Source: Streptomyces liangshanensis
GTDB lineage: Bacteria; Actinomycetota; Actinomycetes; Streptomycetales; Streptomycetaceae
Assembly (NCBI RefSeq): GCF_011694815.1
Contig: NZ_CP050177.1
Span: 2,531,001 to 2,595,000 of the forward strand
Length of the DNA stretch: 64,000 nt
Reading direction: 5' to 3'
The notes below the pieces were generated by a model. The model ran no database searches. It saw nothing but the letters and a program-made list of their open reading frames with translations, and was not told the DNA's origin. Positions 25,416 through 34,082 of this stretch are shown here, in pieces; within the stretch, counting starts at the first letter, position 1, and the number at the start of each line of letters is the position of its first letter. A program made the position numbers and the translations under genes.

Positions 25416-25730
25416 GTGAAGGGACCCAAAGTCCTTCCACTCGAACGTTTAGGCTGGCATCCACCCCATGGAAGTACGGCTGTGACGGAGTCGTCACCGA
25501 GGAATCAAAAAAAACTTTCCAGAAGGGGTTGTATCCGCCGCCGAGGTTTGCGAATCTCTACATGGCGATCGGGACGGCCCGCAACACCGGCCTCCCTGAG
25601 AACCAGAACCCCTCCTCATTCAAGGACCACACCAGCTCGTCTGGCGGTCGGCCCTTCCCTTGTCGGGGGATTCGTGAAAGCGTTCACATTCACAAGCAAC
25701 ATGTTCGTCACACCAAGAGAGGTAGCAGCC
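25416..25730 (+). other. wblE upstream region
   Basis: 315 bp before wblE with no gene. It has an A8 tract at about 25507-25514, striking in this GC-rich DNA, and a Rex-like operator close to the start codon. A GGAAT at 25501 is 22 bp from the nearest GTT, too far for a SigR promoter. Confidence 0.5.
25672..25689. promoter_or_regulatory. Candidate Rex operator in front of wblE
   Basis: The 18-bp TCGTGAAAGCGTTCACAT matches the Rex consensus TTGTGAACGCGTTCACAA at 15 of 18 positions, and a further half-site TTCACAAG follows at about 25689-25696. It lies about 40-60 bp before the start codon, a repressor position. Confidence 0.5.
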
Positions 25731-25988
25731 ATGGACTGGCGTCACAACGCCGTTTGCCGCGAGGAAGACCCCGAGCTCTTCTTCCCCATCGGCAACACCG
25801 GTCCTGCGCTGCTGCAGATCGAGGAAGCCAAGGCCGTCTGCCGTCGCTGCCCCGTCATGGAGCAGTGCCTGCAGTGGGCGCTCGAGTCCGGCCAGGACTC
25901 GGGTGTCTGGGGTGGCCTCAGCGAGGACGAGCGCCGCGCAATGAAGCGCCGCGCCGCTCGCAACCGGGCGCGTAACGCGACCGCCTGA
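25731..25988 (+). CDS. wblE: WhiB-like iron-sulfur regulator WblE
   Basis: 85-residue WhiB-family protein that binds a [4Fe-4S] cluster and the main sigma factor. The four cluster Cys are at 9, 37, 40 and 46 (VCREED, VCRRCPVMEQC); GVWGGLSEDERRAMKRRAARNRAR is the conserved turn and basic C-terminal DNA contact. GAGAGG about 9 nt before the ATG. It is the orthologue of mycobacterial WhiB1, and it faces a PdtaS-like kinase gene as whiB1 does in M. tuberculosis. Confidence 0.94.
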   Translation: MDWRHNAVCREEDPELFFPIGNTGPALLQIEEAKAVCRRCPVMEQCLQWALESGQDSGVWGGLSEDERRAMKRRAARNRARNATA

Positions 25989-26102
25989 AGCACCCCGCAA
26001 CGAGCCCCGGCCAGGCGGAGCGCACAGAGAGTGCGCACGGCCCCGCCCCCGAAACGCAGCGCGCAGTACCCCCCGATGCGCATCGCAATGTGAGCTTCGA
26101 AC

Positions 26103-26136
26103 CGAGCCCCGGACCGTCACCACGGTCCGGGGCTCG
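26103..26136. terminator. Bidirectional terminator between wblE and kinase gene
   Basis: Perfect 15-bp arms (26103-26117, CGAGCCCCGGACCGT, and 26122-26136) with a 4-nt loop between convergent genes. Confidence 0.8.
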
Positions 26137-26181
26137 ATGCTTGTCGGGGTCGAACCGAGCCGAACGGCCCCATCCCCGCGG

Positions 26182-27687
26182 CTACTTCTGCGGTTCCACC
26201 GGTATGTCGAGGACCACCCGGGTGCCGCCCCCGGGGTTGGGCACCATGTCGAAGGCGCCGCCCAACTCCCCCTCGACCAGGGTCCGTACGATCTGGAGCC
26301 CCAGATTCCCGGTCCGCTGCGGGTCGAACCCCTCGGGCAGTCCGACCCCGTTGTCCTGAACGGTGATCAGCAACCGGGCGTCGGAGCGCACCCCTTCGCC
26401 GCGCTTCGCGGCGGGCGGTTCGCCGCTGCGGACGGCGGAGACCTCGACCCGGCCGGCCTCGCCCGGCGCGAAGGCGTGTTCCAGCGCGTTCTGGAGGATC
26501 TCGGCGAGGACCATCGAGAGCGGGGTGGCGACCTCGGCGTCCAGGATCCCGAAGCGTCCGGTCCGCCGGCAGGCGACCACCCCGGGGGAGATCTCCGCCA
26601 CCATCGCGAGGACCCGGTCGGCGATCTCGTCGAACTCCACCCGCTCGTCCAGATTGTGGGACAGCGTCTCATGCACGATGGCGATCGAACCGACGCGCCG
26701 TACGGCCTCGTTGAGGGCCTCCCGCCCCTGCGGTGAGTCCATCCTCCTGGCCTGGAGCCTGAGGAGCGCGGCGACCGTCTGGAGGTTGTTCTTGACCCGG
26801 TGGTGGATCTCCCTGATCGTGGCGTCCTTGGTGATCAACTCGCGCTCGCGGCGGCGCAGTTCCGTCACGTCACGACACAGGACCAGCGAACCGATCCGGA
26901 CGCCCTTGGGCTTGAGCGGGATGGCGCGCAGCTGGATGACCCCGCCGCTGCCCTCGACCTCGGTCTCCCGGGGGGCGTACCCGCTGGCCAGTTTGACCAT
27001 GGCCTCGTCCACCGGGCCGCGGGCGGGGGCCAGTTCGTCGGTCGTCCGTCCGAGGTGATGTCCCACCAGGTCGGACGCCAGTCCCAACCGGTGATACGCG
27101 GAGAGGGCGTTGGGGCTCGCGTACTGGACGACGCCGTCGGCGTCGAGGCGGATGAGTCCGTCGCCGACGCGCGGCGAGGCGTCCATGTCGACCTGCTGCC
27201 CGGGGAACGGGAAGGAGCCGGCCGCGATCATCTGGGCGAGGTCGGACGCGGACTGGAGGTAGGTCAGCTCCAGCCGGCTGGGCGTGCGGACCGTGAGCAG
27301 GTTGGTGTTGCGGGCGATGACGCCGAGGACGCGGCCGTCCCGGCGTACGGGGATGGACTCGACCCGTACGGGGACCTCCTCCCGCCACTCCGGGTCGCCC
27401 TCCCGGACGATCCGCCCCTCGTCCAGCGCGGCGTCCAGCAGGGGTCTGCGGCCCCGGGGGACGAGGTGGCCGACCATGTCGTCCTGGTAGGAGGTGGGGC
27501 CGGTGTTGGGGCGCATCTGCGCCACGGAGACGTACCGCGTGCCGTCGCTGGTGGGGACCCAGAGCACGAGGTCCGCGAAGGACAGGTCGGAGAGCAGTTG
27601 CCACTCCGAGACCAGCAGGTGCAGCCACTCGAGGTCGGATTCACTCAGGGCGGTGTGCTGGCGGACGAGGTCGTTCATGGAGGGCAC
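26182..27687 (-). CDS. PdtaS-like sensor histidine kinase
   Basis: 501-residue cytosolic kinase: GAF_PdtaS-type N-terminal domain (to about 150; SEWQLLSDLSFADLVLWVPT), a PAS domain (about 180-290; LIRLDADGVVQYASPNALSAYHRL), HisKA_2 with the phospho-His in REIHHRVKNNLQTVAALLRLQ, and HATPase (LQNALEHAF, DNGVGLPEG). Relatives signal to ANTAR antiterminators rather than DNA-binding regulators. The GTG at 27687 has TACGCT 7 nt upstream; the ATG three codons later has no ribosome site. A DasR-like site lies about 100 bp upstream. Confidence 0.9.
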   Translation of the reverse strand: MPSMNDLVRQHTALSESDLEWLHLLVSEWQLLSDLSFADLVLWVPTSDGTRYVSVAQMRPNTGPTSYQDDMVGHLVPRGRRPLLDAALDEGRIVREGDPEWREEVPVRVESIPVRRDGRVLGVIARNTNLLTVRTPSRLELTYLQSASDLAQMIAAGSFPFPGQQVDMDASPRVGDGLIRLDADGVVQYASPNALSAYHRLGLASDLVGHHLGRTTDELAPARGPVDEAMVKLASGYAPRETEVEGSGGVIQLRAIPLKPKGVRIGSLVLCRDVTELRRRERELITKDATIREIHHRVKNNLQTVAALLRLQARRMDSPQGREALNEAVRRVGSIAIVHETLSHNLDERVEFDEIADRVLAMVAEISPGVVACRRTGRFGILDAEVATPLSMVLAEILQNALEHAFAPGEAGRVEVSAVRSGEPPAAKRGEGVRSDARLLITVQDNGVGLPEGFDPQRTGNLGLQIVRTLVEGELGGAFDMVPNPGGGTRVVLDIPVEPQK

Positions 27688-27786
27688 ACAGGCGAGCGTA
27701 CCCGCGGCGGGAACCGGGACGAACCGCGAGCGGCGCCGGGCGCTCAAGGGCCGGAAATCGCCTGCCCGAATGCATGGACAGGGCGG

Positions 27787-27802
27787 AATGGTCTAGTCCA
27801 CA
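27787..27802. promoter_or_regulatory. DasR-responsive element (dre) upstream of the kinase gene
   Basis: AATGGTCTAGTCCACA matches the dre consensus ACTGGTCTAGACCACT at 13 of 16 positions. It is 100 bp upstream of the kinase start codon and 350 bp from nagB. Confidence 0.6.
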
Positions 27803-28040
27803 ATGATTCGGTAAAGAGCTTCCGCGCTCCCCGCACAGGAGCGCGGAACGAGGTACCCGGCGCTCTCTGCCCTGACTGCGCCGAGACCTCTCCCACGGCC
27901 GCGCGGGACCGCACACCTGCCGGCCGAGTAACTCCGGGCTGCGGTGCCGGACGGGTTGAGGGTCCCGTCGCGGCGCCGCGGCCCGCGGGTGTTTCCGGGC
28001 CCGGGCCGCGCCCGGGAGGCCCCGCCCCGCCGCCCACGGC

Positions 28041-28094
28041 CCCCTTGAGCCGCGCGACCGCTTGGGGCGCGTGACCCCCTTGAGCCGCGCGACC
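28041..28094. repeat. 19-bp direct repeat upstream of nagB
   Basis: CCCCTTGAGCCGCGCGACC at 28041-28059 and 28076-28094, starts 35 bp apart, ending 10 bp before the nagB DasR site. Function unknown. Confidence 0.6.
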
Positions 28095-28104
28095 CCTCTG
28101 CTAG

Positions 28105-28120
28105 ATTGGTCTATACCACA
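28105..28120 (+). promoter_or_regulatory. DasR-responsive element (dre) of nagB
   Basis: ATTGGTCTATACCACA matches the dre consensus at 13 of 16 positions and lies 33 bp before the nagB start codon. DasR repression of nagB, relieved by glucosamine-6-phosphate, is established in S. coelicolor. Confidence 0.85.
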
Positions 28121-28152
28121 AAAAGTCCCATCCTCAGATCGGCAGGCCCAGC

Positions 28153-28935
28153 GTGGAAGTTGTCATCGTCCAGGACGCCACGGCAGGCGGCGAACTCATC
28201 GCGGAGACCATCGCCGCGCTGCTGCGCCGCAAGCGCGACGCCCTCCTCGGTGTGGCCACGGGATCGACCCCGCTGCCCATCTACCAGGCGCTGACGGGCC
28301 TGGTGAAGTCCGGCGCGGTGGACGCCTCGGGCGCCAGGATCGCGCAGCTCGACGAGTACGTGGGGCTGCCGCAGGGCCACCCCGAGTCGTACCGCTCGGT
28401 GGTCCTGCGCGAGGTCGTGGCCCCGCTGGGCCTCTCCGAGGAGTCCTTCCTCGGCCCGGACGGCACGGCCGAGGACGTCGCGGCGGCCTGTGAGGCGTAC
28501 GACCGCGCGCTCGCCGAGGCCGGCGGGGTGGACCTCCAGCTGCTCGGCATCGGCACGGACGGGCACATAGGCTTCAACGAGCCGTGCTCCTCGCTCGCCT
28601 CGCGCACCCGCATCAAGACGCTGACCCGGCAGACCCGCGAGGACAACGCGCGCTTCTTCGACAGCATCGACGACGTCCCGCACCACGTGATCACCCAGGG
28701 CATCGGGACGATCCTCGAAGCGCGCCACCTGATCCTGCTCGCCACCGGCGAGGGCAAGGCGGAGGCCGTGGCCCAGACGGTCGAGGGGCCGGTCGCCGCC
28801 CTCGTACCGGCCTCGGCGCTGCAACTGCACCCGCACGCCACCGTGGTCGTGGACGAGGCGGCCGCGTCCAAGCTCAAGCTCGCGGACTACTTCCGCGACA
28901 CCTACGCCGCCAAGCCGGACTGGCAGGGTCTGTAG
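28153..28935 (+). CDS. nagB: Glucosamine-6-phosphate deaminase
   Basis: Converts glucosamine-6-phosphate to fructose-6-phosphate and ammonia, linking chitin breakdown to glycolysis. 260 residues with all NagB signatures: VATGSTPLPIYQAL, QLDEYVGLPQGHPESYRSV and LGIGTDGHIGFNEP. GTG start at 28153 immediately after the DasR site region. The substrate is also the DasR inducer, so the enzyme removes its own induction signal. Convergent with dasD, sharing a terminator. Confidence 0.96.
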   Translation: MEVVIVQDATAGGELIAETIAALLRRKRDALLGVATGSTPLPIYQALTGLVKSGAVDASGARIAQLDEYVGLPQGHPESYRSVVLREVVAPLGLSEESFLGPDGTAEDVAAACEAYDRALAEAGGVDLQLLGIGTDGHIGFNEPCSSLASRTRIKTLTRQTREDNARFFDSIDDVPHHVITQGIGTILEARHLILLATGEGKAEAVAQTVEGPVAALVPASALQLHPHATVVVDEAAASKLKLADYFRDTYAAKPDWQGL

Positions 28936-28976
28936 GCCCCCGGCCCCCGGCGCGAGGGCGCCGCAGCGGGTACGAA

Positions 28977-29019
28977 GACGAGTGCCGGACCGCCCGCGAG
29001 GGGTGGTCCGGCACTCGTC
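28977..29019. terminator. Bidirectional terminator between nagB and dasD
   Basis: Perfect 15-bp arms (28977-28991, GACGAGTGCCGGACC, and 29005-29019), followed by ATTTCC. Confidence 0.8.
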
Positions 29020-29065
29020 ATTTCCGTCCCGGCCAGGACAACGGCACCGGCCGGGACTCAGCTCC

Positions 29066-30637
29066 TCAGGCGCGGCCCGCGATGACCTCGGCCGCCGCCG
29101 TGCCGCACACCCGCGCCGCGCCGTGCGTCGCGATGTGCAGCGCTCCCCTGGGCTCCGCCTCGTTCACGCCCATCTCGACGACGACCGTGCTGGGCCGTTC
29201 GGCGAGGATCGCGTCCAGGGCGTCCGCCATCCACGCGTGCCGGTGCAGGTCCCGTACGACGGCGACGATCACCCGGTCACCGGCGGCGGCGAGCACCTTG
29301 CCGGTGAGCGCCGCGGTGTCCGTACCGTCGATCCCGGCGCTGTTGTACGCGCCCGTCTCGGTGCCGGGCAGCAGGCGCTCCAGCTCCGGGGCGACGCCCC
29401 ACGGGGTCTGGTTCCCGACGGCGATGTTCGCGACGGGGGTGAAGGCGGCGACGTACGGCGCCTCGTCGAGGGGCTTGCCGGGGCCGGTGACCCGCAGCGC
29501 GCGCCGCGCGGCGACCAGGCCGACCGGGGCGTCGCCGGTGGCTCCGGGGGCGCTCAGGGTCACGCTTGTGGTGCCGGGCGCGGTCCCCTCCTGTGGCTCC
29601 GCGCCCGGCTCCGCAGCCCCCCGCGCCCGGAGCGTCCAGTCGGCGAGGGCGCGCACGCGCGCGGCCGCGTCGGCCAGTCGCTCCTCGGGCAGTTCGCCGT
29701 CCCGTACCGCCGCGACCAGCGCGTCGCGCAGCCGCAGTACGGTTCCCTCGTCCGACGGGCCGCCGCCGACGCAGATCGCGTCGGCGCCCGCCGCGATCGC
29801 GAGGGCGGAGCCGCGCTCGATCCCGTACGTGGCGACGATGGCTTCCATGTCCATGCCGTCGGTGACGATGAGTCCCTCGAAGCCCAGCTCCTCACGGAGC
29901 AGGCCGAGCAGGATCTGCGGGCTCAGCGTCGCCGGGCGGTTGGGGTCGAGCGCGGGAAGCAGGATATGCGCGCTCATGACCGCTTTGGAACCCGCCGCGA
30001 CGGCCGCGCGGAAAGGCAGCAGGTCACGTGCGTGCAGTGTGTCCAAGTCCACGTCGATGCGGGGCATCGCGTGGTGCGAGTCCACCGCGGTGTCGCCGTG
30101 GCCGGGGAAGTGCTTGGCGCAGGCGGCGACGCCGGCGCTCTGGAGACCGTCCACGTAGGCGGCGGTGTGCCGGGCCACCAGGTCGGGATCGGCGCCGAAG
30201 GACCGTACCCCGATGACCGGATTGTTCCGGTTCGAGTTGACGTCGGCCGAGGGCGCCCAGTTGAAGTTCACGCCGCAGGCGGCGAGGCGGCGGCCCAGTT
30301 CCCTGGCGACGGCCCGGGTGAGGTCGAGGTCGTCGACCGTGCCGAGCGCGTAGTTGCCGGGGAACGACGAGCCGTGCCTGACCTCCAGGCGGGTGACGTC
30401 ACCGCCCTCCTCGTCGATGGCGACGAGGAGGTCGTCGCGCTCGGCCCGCAGGCGGGTGGTGAGCGCGGAGATCTGCTCGGGGGTGCGGATGTTGCGGCCG
30501 AACAGGGCGACCGAGGACAGCCCTTCGCCGATCCGGCGCAGGACCCAGTCCGGCGGGGTGTCCCCGGCGAAGCCGGGCTGGAGGACGGCGAGCGCGTCGC
30601 GGGTGAGGGTGTCCGTACCGCTCAGGAGTGTGGTCAT
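29066..30637 (-). CDS. dasD: Beta-N-acetylglucosaminidase (glycoside hydrolase family 3)
   Basis: 523-residue GH3 enzyme that would split N,N'-diacetylchitobiose brought in by DasABC into N-acetylglucosamine. Signatures: VAIDEEGGDVTRL, KHFPGHGDTAVDSHH (His/Asp catalytic dyad of bacterial GH3 N-acetylglucosaminidases) and the nucleophile in IVTDGMDMEAI. A C-terminal domain of about 200 residues follows. No signal peptide, so cytosolic. It starts 9 bp after the dasC stop and is the last gene of the dasABCD unit. The symbol follows the gene I recall at this position in S. coelicolor. Confidence 0.9.
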   Translation of the reverse strand: MTTLLSGTDTLTRDALAVLQPGFAGDTPPDWVLRRIGEGLSSVALFGRNIRTPEQISALTTRLRAERDDLLVAIDEEGGDVTRLEVRHGSSFPGNYALGTVDDLDLTRAVARELGRRLAACGVNFNWAPSADVNSNRNNPVIGVRSFGADPDLVARHTAAYVDGLQSAGVAACAKHFPGHGDTAVDSHHAMPRIDVDLDTLHARDLLPFRAAVAAGSKAVMSAHILLPALDPNRPATLSPQILLGLLREELGFEGLIVTDGMDMEAIVATYGIERGSALAIAAGADAICVGGGPSDEGTVLRLRDALVAAVRDGELPEERLADAAARVRALADWTLRARGAAEPGAEPQEGTAPGTTSVTLSAPGATGDAPVGLVAARRALRVTGPGKPLDEAPYVAAFTPVANIAVGNQTPWGVAPELERLLPGTETGAYNSAGIDGTDTAALTGKVLAAAGDRVIVAVVRDLHRHAWMADALDAILAERPSTVVVEMGVNEAEPRGALHIATHGAARVCGTAAAEVIAGRA

Positions 30638-30645
30638 GGGTGGTG

Positions 30646-31536
30646 TTATCCCTTCACCGCGCCGGCCGTCAGACCGCCGACGGCGCGGCGCTGGAGGAAG
30701 GCGAAGACGAGGAGCACGGGGAGGGCGAAGAGCGTGGACGCGGCCATGGTCGCGCCCCAGTCGCTGCCGAAGGCGGTCTGGAACTGGGTCAGCCAGAGCG
30801 GCAGGGTCTGCGACTCCTTCTCCTTGTTCAGGATCAGGACCATCGCGAACTCGTTCCAGGCGGTGATGAAGCCGAAGAGCGAGGTCGACATCAGGCCGGG
30901 GGCCAGCAGCGGGAAGATGACCTTCATGAACGCCTGGCCGCGGTTGCAGCCGTCGATCAGGGCGGCCTCCTCCAGCTCCACCGGGACGGCGGCGATGAAG
31001 CCGCGCAGGGTCCAGATGGTGAAGGGCAGGACCATGACGAAGTAGATCGCCGTCAGGGTGCCGAGGCTGTTGAGGTAGTCGCCGTCACGGGCGATCATGT
31101 AGACCACGATGACCATGACTTCCCACGGTGCCATCTGGGCCATCATGATGCCGAGCACCAGGCCCTTGCGCCCGCGGAATTTCATCCGGGCGATGGCGAA
31201 GGCGGCCGCCAGGGCGACGACGAGGGAGATCAGCACCGCGCCGATCGTGACGATCAGGCTGTTCGTGACGTACGTCCAGAACAGGTCGACGCCGGTCGCC
31301 TTCGTGTAGTTGTCGAAGGTCGGGGTGAAGAGGAAGACCGGGTCCTTGGTCAGGATCTCGCTCTGCGGCTTCAGCGAGGACGCGAACATCCAGTAGACCG
31401 GGAAGATCAGGACCAGGGCGATGAGGAGCGCGCCGCCGTTCTTGGCGATCGCGCCGGCCCGCAGGGGCTTCTTGTTGCGGACCGCGGGGGCCTCGGGGGC
31501 CGCGTCGGCGGGCGCCTTCGTGAGGGTGGTGCTCAC
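30646..31536 (-). CDS. dasC: Chitobiose ABC transporter permease DasC
   Basis: Second membrane subunit of the N,N'-diacetylchitobiose importer (MalG type), 296 residues, six transmembrane helices. The EAA loop is EEAALIDGCNRGQAFMKVIFPLLAPG, which binds the ATPase. The GTG overlaps the dasB stop (GTGA). The true gene starts at 31536 although the frame is open to 32277. No ATPase is encoded here; in S. coelicolor the shared ATPase MsiK, encoded elsewhere, drives this transporter. Confidence 0.95.
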   Translation of the reverse strand: MSTTLTKAPADAAPEAPAVRNKKPLRAGAIAKNGGALLIALVLIFPVYWMFASSLKPQSEILTKDPVFLFTPTFDNYTKATGVDLFWTYVTNSLIVTIGAVLISLVVALAAAFAIARMKFRGRKGLVLGIMMAQMAPWEVMVIVVYMIARDGDYLNSLGTLTAIYFVMVLPFTIWTLRGFIAAVPVELEEAALIDGCNRGQAFMKVIFPLLAPGLMSTSLFGFITAWNEFAMVLILNKEKESQTLPLWLTQFQTAFGSDWGATMAASTLFALPVLLVFAFLQRRAVGGLTAGAVKG

Positions 31537-32555
31537 TGCTCCTCCTCCTGCTTCAGGATCAGGCGGAAGTAGAAGGACATGATGGCGATCAGCATCACGA
31601 TGGTCAGTACGGAGATCGCGGCGGCGAGACCGTACCGGAACAGGCCCTGGCCGGTGATGTACGCGTACACGGGGAGGGTCTCGGACGCGTGGTCCGGGCC
31701 GCCCATGTTCATCGCGTACACCTGGGCGAAGGCCTTGAACACCCAGATGATCTCCAGGAACGTGGTGATCATGAAGAAGGGCTTGAGGTTCGGGAAGACC
31801 ACGGACCAGAAGGTGCGCCAGCCGTTGGCGCCGTCCATCTTCGCGGCCTCGTAGAGCTCGCTGCCGATGGTGGTGAGACCCGCGTACATGTTCAGCGCGA
31901 CGAAGGGGATCGAGCCCCACACGATCAGCAGCGTGACGATGACGAGGGTGGAGAAGCCGGTCTCGAACCAGTTGTGCTGTTCGTAGCCGGAGAATCCGAG
32001 GCTCCGCAGGACCCAGTTCGCGACACCGAACTGCTCGTCGAACAGCCACCGGAAGACGGTCACGGAGGCGACGATGGGCATGGCCCAGGCGAGCATGAGG
32101 GCGAGCGAGAGGACCAGGCGCATCTTGGTGCCGAGGCGGTTGAGCAGCACGCCGATCAGCGATCCGATGACCATGATCAGGAGGACGTTGGCGACCGTGA
32201 AGACGAGGCTCCGGAGGACGACGGTCCAGAAGTCCGGGTCCTTGAGCAGCTCCGTGTAGTTGTCGAAGCCGACCCATTCGGGTACCCGGGTGATCAGTTC
32301 CTTCCGGTTGACCTGCTGGAAGGAGAGGATCACGTTCTTGACGAGCGGATAGAGGAGCAGCACCGCCATCGAGATCACCGCGGGGGCGATCAGCAGGTAC
32401 GGCACCAGCCCGCCGAGCCGGGAGCGTCTACCGCGTGGAGGGGTGTGGATTTCCTGGGATCCGGTGGGGGGAGGCGGAGTCGTCGACTCCCCTGCCGCCC
32501 TTCCGGGCGCGTCCTCGGGGGCGGTGGACACCGCTCCCTGGGAGTGCACGGTCAT
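31533..32555 (-). CDS. dasB: Chitobiose ABC transporter permease DasB
   Basis: First membrane subunit (MalF type), 340 residues. A Pro/Thr-rich cytosolic N-terminus of about 45 residues is followed by six transmembrane helices starting at LVPYLLIAPAVISMAVLLLY and the EAA loop [33 protein letters not shown] 6 nt before the ATG. It lies 132 bp after dasA, with an attenuating hairpin in the gap, and overlaps dasC by four bases. Confidence 0.95.
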   Translation of the reverse strand: MTVHSQGAVSTAPEDAPGRAAGESTTPPPPTGSQEIHTPPRGRRSRLGGLVPYLLIAPAVISMAVLLLYPLVKNVILSFQQVNRKELITRVPEWVGFDNYTELLKDPDFWTVVLRSLVFTVANVLLIMVIGSLIGVLLNRLGTKMRLVLSLALMLAWAMPIVASVTVFRWLFDEQFGVANWVLRSLGFSGYEQHNWFETGFSTLVIVTLLIVWGSIPFVALNMYAGLTTIGSELYEAAKMDGANGWRTFWSVVFPNLKPFFMITTFLEIIWVFKAFAQVYAMNMGGPDHASETLPVYAYITGQGLFRYGLAAAISVLTIVMLIAIMSFYFRLILKQEEEQ

Positions 32556-32634
32556 GGTCTTTCCTCGCGGTTCTGGGGCTCCCGCGCCCGCCGGGGCGCG
32601 ACCCGCGGACGACGGGCCGCTTGCACGAACGAAA

Positions 32635-32679
32635 ACCCGGTGGCGCGGCCGGTGCAGAACACCGCCCGCACCACCGGGT
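32635..32679 (-). terminator. Attenuating hairpin between dasA and dasB
   Basis: ACCCGGTGG (32635-32643) and CCACCGGGT (32671-32679) pair perfectly just after the dasA stop. On the transcribed strand the stem is followed by TTTTCGTTCG. Such partial terminators keep binding-protein mRNA in excess over permease mRNA. Confidence 0.65.
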
Positions 32680-32687
32680 CGTGACGA

Positions 32688-33971
32688 CTACTGCTGGTTG
32701 AGGCGCTCGTCGATGACCTTGTCGGCCGCTTCGCCGGCCTTCTTCGGGTCTTCGCCGTTCAGGACCTTGGTCATGTAGTCCTTGATCGGGTTGGGCGCGG
32801 TCTCGACGTTCGCCCAGCCCGGGGTGACCGGGGTGATCTTGCCGACGGGCGCCGACTTGGCCATGGCCTCGGCGAACGAGCCCGCGGGCGGCGCGAACTG
32901 CGACGCGTCGTTGTTCGGCAGCAGGGCGCCGCCGGTGACCTTCGCGTACTCGGCCATCTGGGCCTTGCCTGCGGCGAGGGCCAGCCACTCCTTGGCGAGG
33001 TCCTTGTTCGGGGAGCGCTCGGCCACCGCGAGGTTGGAGCCGCCGAAGAACACGGAGCCCGGCTTGTCAGCGGTCTTGCCCGGGATCGGGAAGTAGCCGA
33101 AGTCGGCGGTCTTGCCGGCCTTCTTCATCGCGTCGATCGCGCCGCCGGCCTCCCAGCCGAGACCGATCCAGGACGCGACGCCACCCTTGGGCACGACGTC
33201 GGTGGACTGCTGAGGCGTGGCCTCGTCCTTGTCCTTCGGGGCGGTGGAGAAGGACTGGAGTTCCTTGTAGAAGTTGATGGCGGCCGTGGCCTCGGGGGAG
33301 GCCAGGTTGCCCTTCCACTTGTCGCCGTCCTTGACCGCGAGGTCGCTGCCCTCGTCCCAGACGAAGCCGGAGTACACGTACCAGCTCTGGCCGGGCAGGT
33401 AGATCGGCTGGACCTTCTTGTCCGACGCCTGGATCTTCTTCAGGCCGGCGATCCACTCGTCACGCGTGGTGGGCGGGGTCACCCCGGCCTTCTTGAAGAC
33501 GGCCTTGTCGTAGACGACGACGCGGCTGGCGGCGTACCAAGGGGCGGAGTACAGCTTTCCGTCCAGCTCGGTGGAGGCCAGCATGCCCTTGTTCCAGCCG
33601 TCGTAGCCGAGCGCCGCCTTGTCACCGGTGAGGTCCGCGAGACCGCCGGTGACCGCGTAGCCCGCGGTCTGGGTGTTGCCGAGTTCGAGGACGTCCGGCG
33701 GGGTGTCCTCGGAGAGGGCGGTGGTGACCTTCTCCTGGATGCCGTTCCACTGCTGGATCTCGACCTTGACCTTGACGCCCTTGTGGGCCTTCTCGAACTC
33801 CTGGTTGACGCCCTTGATCCAGGCTGGGGGAGCGGAGCCGTCCATGACCCAGACGGTCAGGTTCTTGGTGCCGCCGGCCTTTGTGTCGCTACCTTTGTCG
33901 TCCGAACCACATGCGGCGATGCTGACCATCATGCCCGCGACACCTATCGCCGCGACGAGCTTGCGCTTCAC
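32688..33971 (-). CDS. dasA: Chitobiose-binding lipoprotein DasA
   Basis: Extracellular binding protein for N,N'-diacetylchitobiose, 427-residue precursor of SBP family 1. The signal peptide ends in SIAAC with the lipidated Cys at residue 21. The mature part shows NLTVWVMDGSAPPAWIKGVNQEFEKAHKG, VPKGGVASWIGLGWEAG and FFGGSNLAVAERSPNKDLAKEWL. GAGGAGG 6 nt before the GTG at 33971; residues further up the open frame are not part of the protein. Divergent from dasR with two DasR sites between. Confidence 0.95.
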   Translation of the reverse strand: MKRKLVAAIGVAGMMVSIAACGSDDKGSDTKAGGTKNLTVWVMDGSAPPAWIKGVNQEFEKAHKGVKVKVEIQQWNGIQEKVTTALSEDTPPDVLELGNTQTAGYAVTGGLADLTGDKAALGYDGWNKGMLASTELDGKLYSAPWYAASRVVVYDKAVFKKAGVTPPTTRDEWIAGLKKIQASDKKVQPIYLPGQSWYVYSGFVWDEGSDLAVKDGDKWKGNLASPEATAAINFYKELQSFSTAPKDKDEATPQQSTDVVPKGGVASWIGLGWEAGGAIDAMKKAGKTADFGYFPIPGKTADKPGSVFFGGSNLAVAERSPNKDLAKEWLALAAGKAQMAEYAKVTGGALLPNNDASQFAPPAGSFAEAMAKSAPVGKITPVTPGWANVETAPNPIKDYMTKVLNGEDPKKAGEAADKVIDERLNQQ

Positions 33972-34058
33972 GCCACCCTCCTCAGGGATGCCTGCAACTG
34001 CTGCCCACCGCGAAGCCATACGACTAGTAGTGACTGTGGGGTCGGGGGCTTGGCCTTG

Positions 34059-34074
34059 AATGGTTTAGACCAGT
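34059..34074. promoter_or_regulatory. DasR-responsive element (dre) of dasA, proximal
   Basis: AATGGTTTAGACCAGT, 13 of 16 matches to ACTGGTCTAGACCACT, 88 bp upstream of the dasA start codon. Confidence 0.85.
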
Positions 34075-34082
34075 ACCGGGAG

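Larger units (their letters stand above)
27688..28152. other. Intergenic region between the kinase gene and nagB
   Basis: 465 bp between divergent genes. It holds two DasR-type sites (27787-27802 near the kinase gene, 28105-28120 before nagB) and a 19-bp direct repeat at 28041-28059 and 28076-28094. The centre (about 27840-28020) is plain GC-rich sequence with no gene. Confidence 0.55.

Noticed and set aside
25501..25530. SigR promoter before wblE (GGAAT ... GTT)
   Set aside because: Spacer is 22 bp, not 18, so it does not fit.
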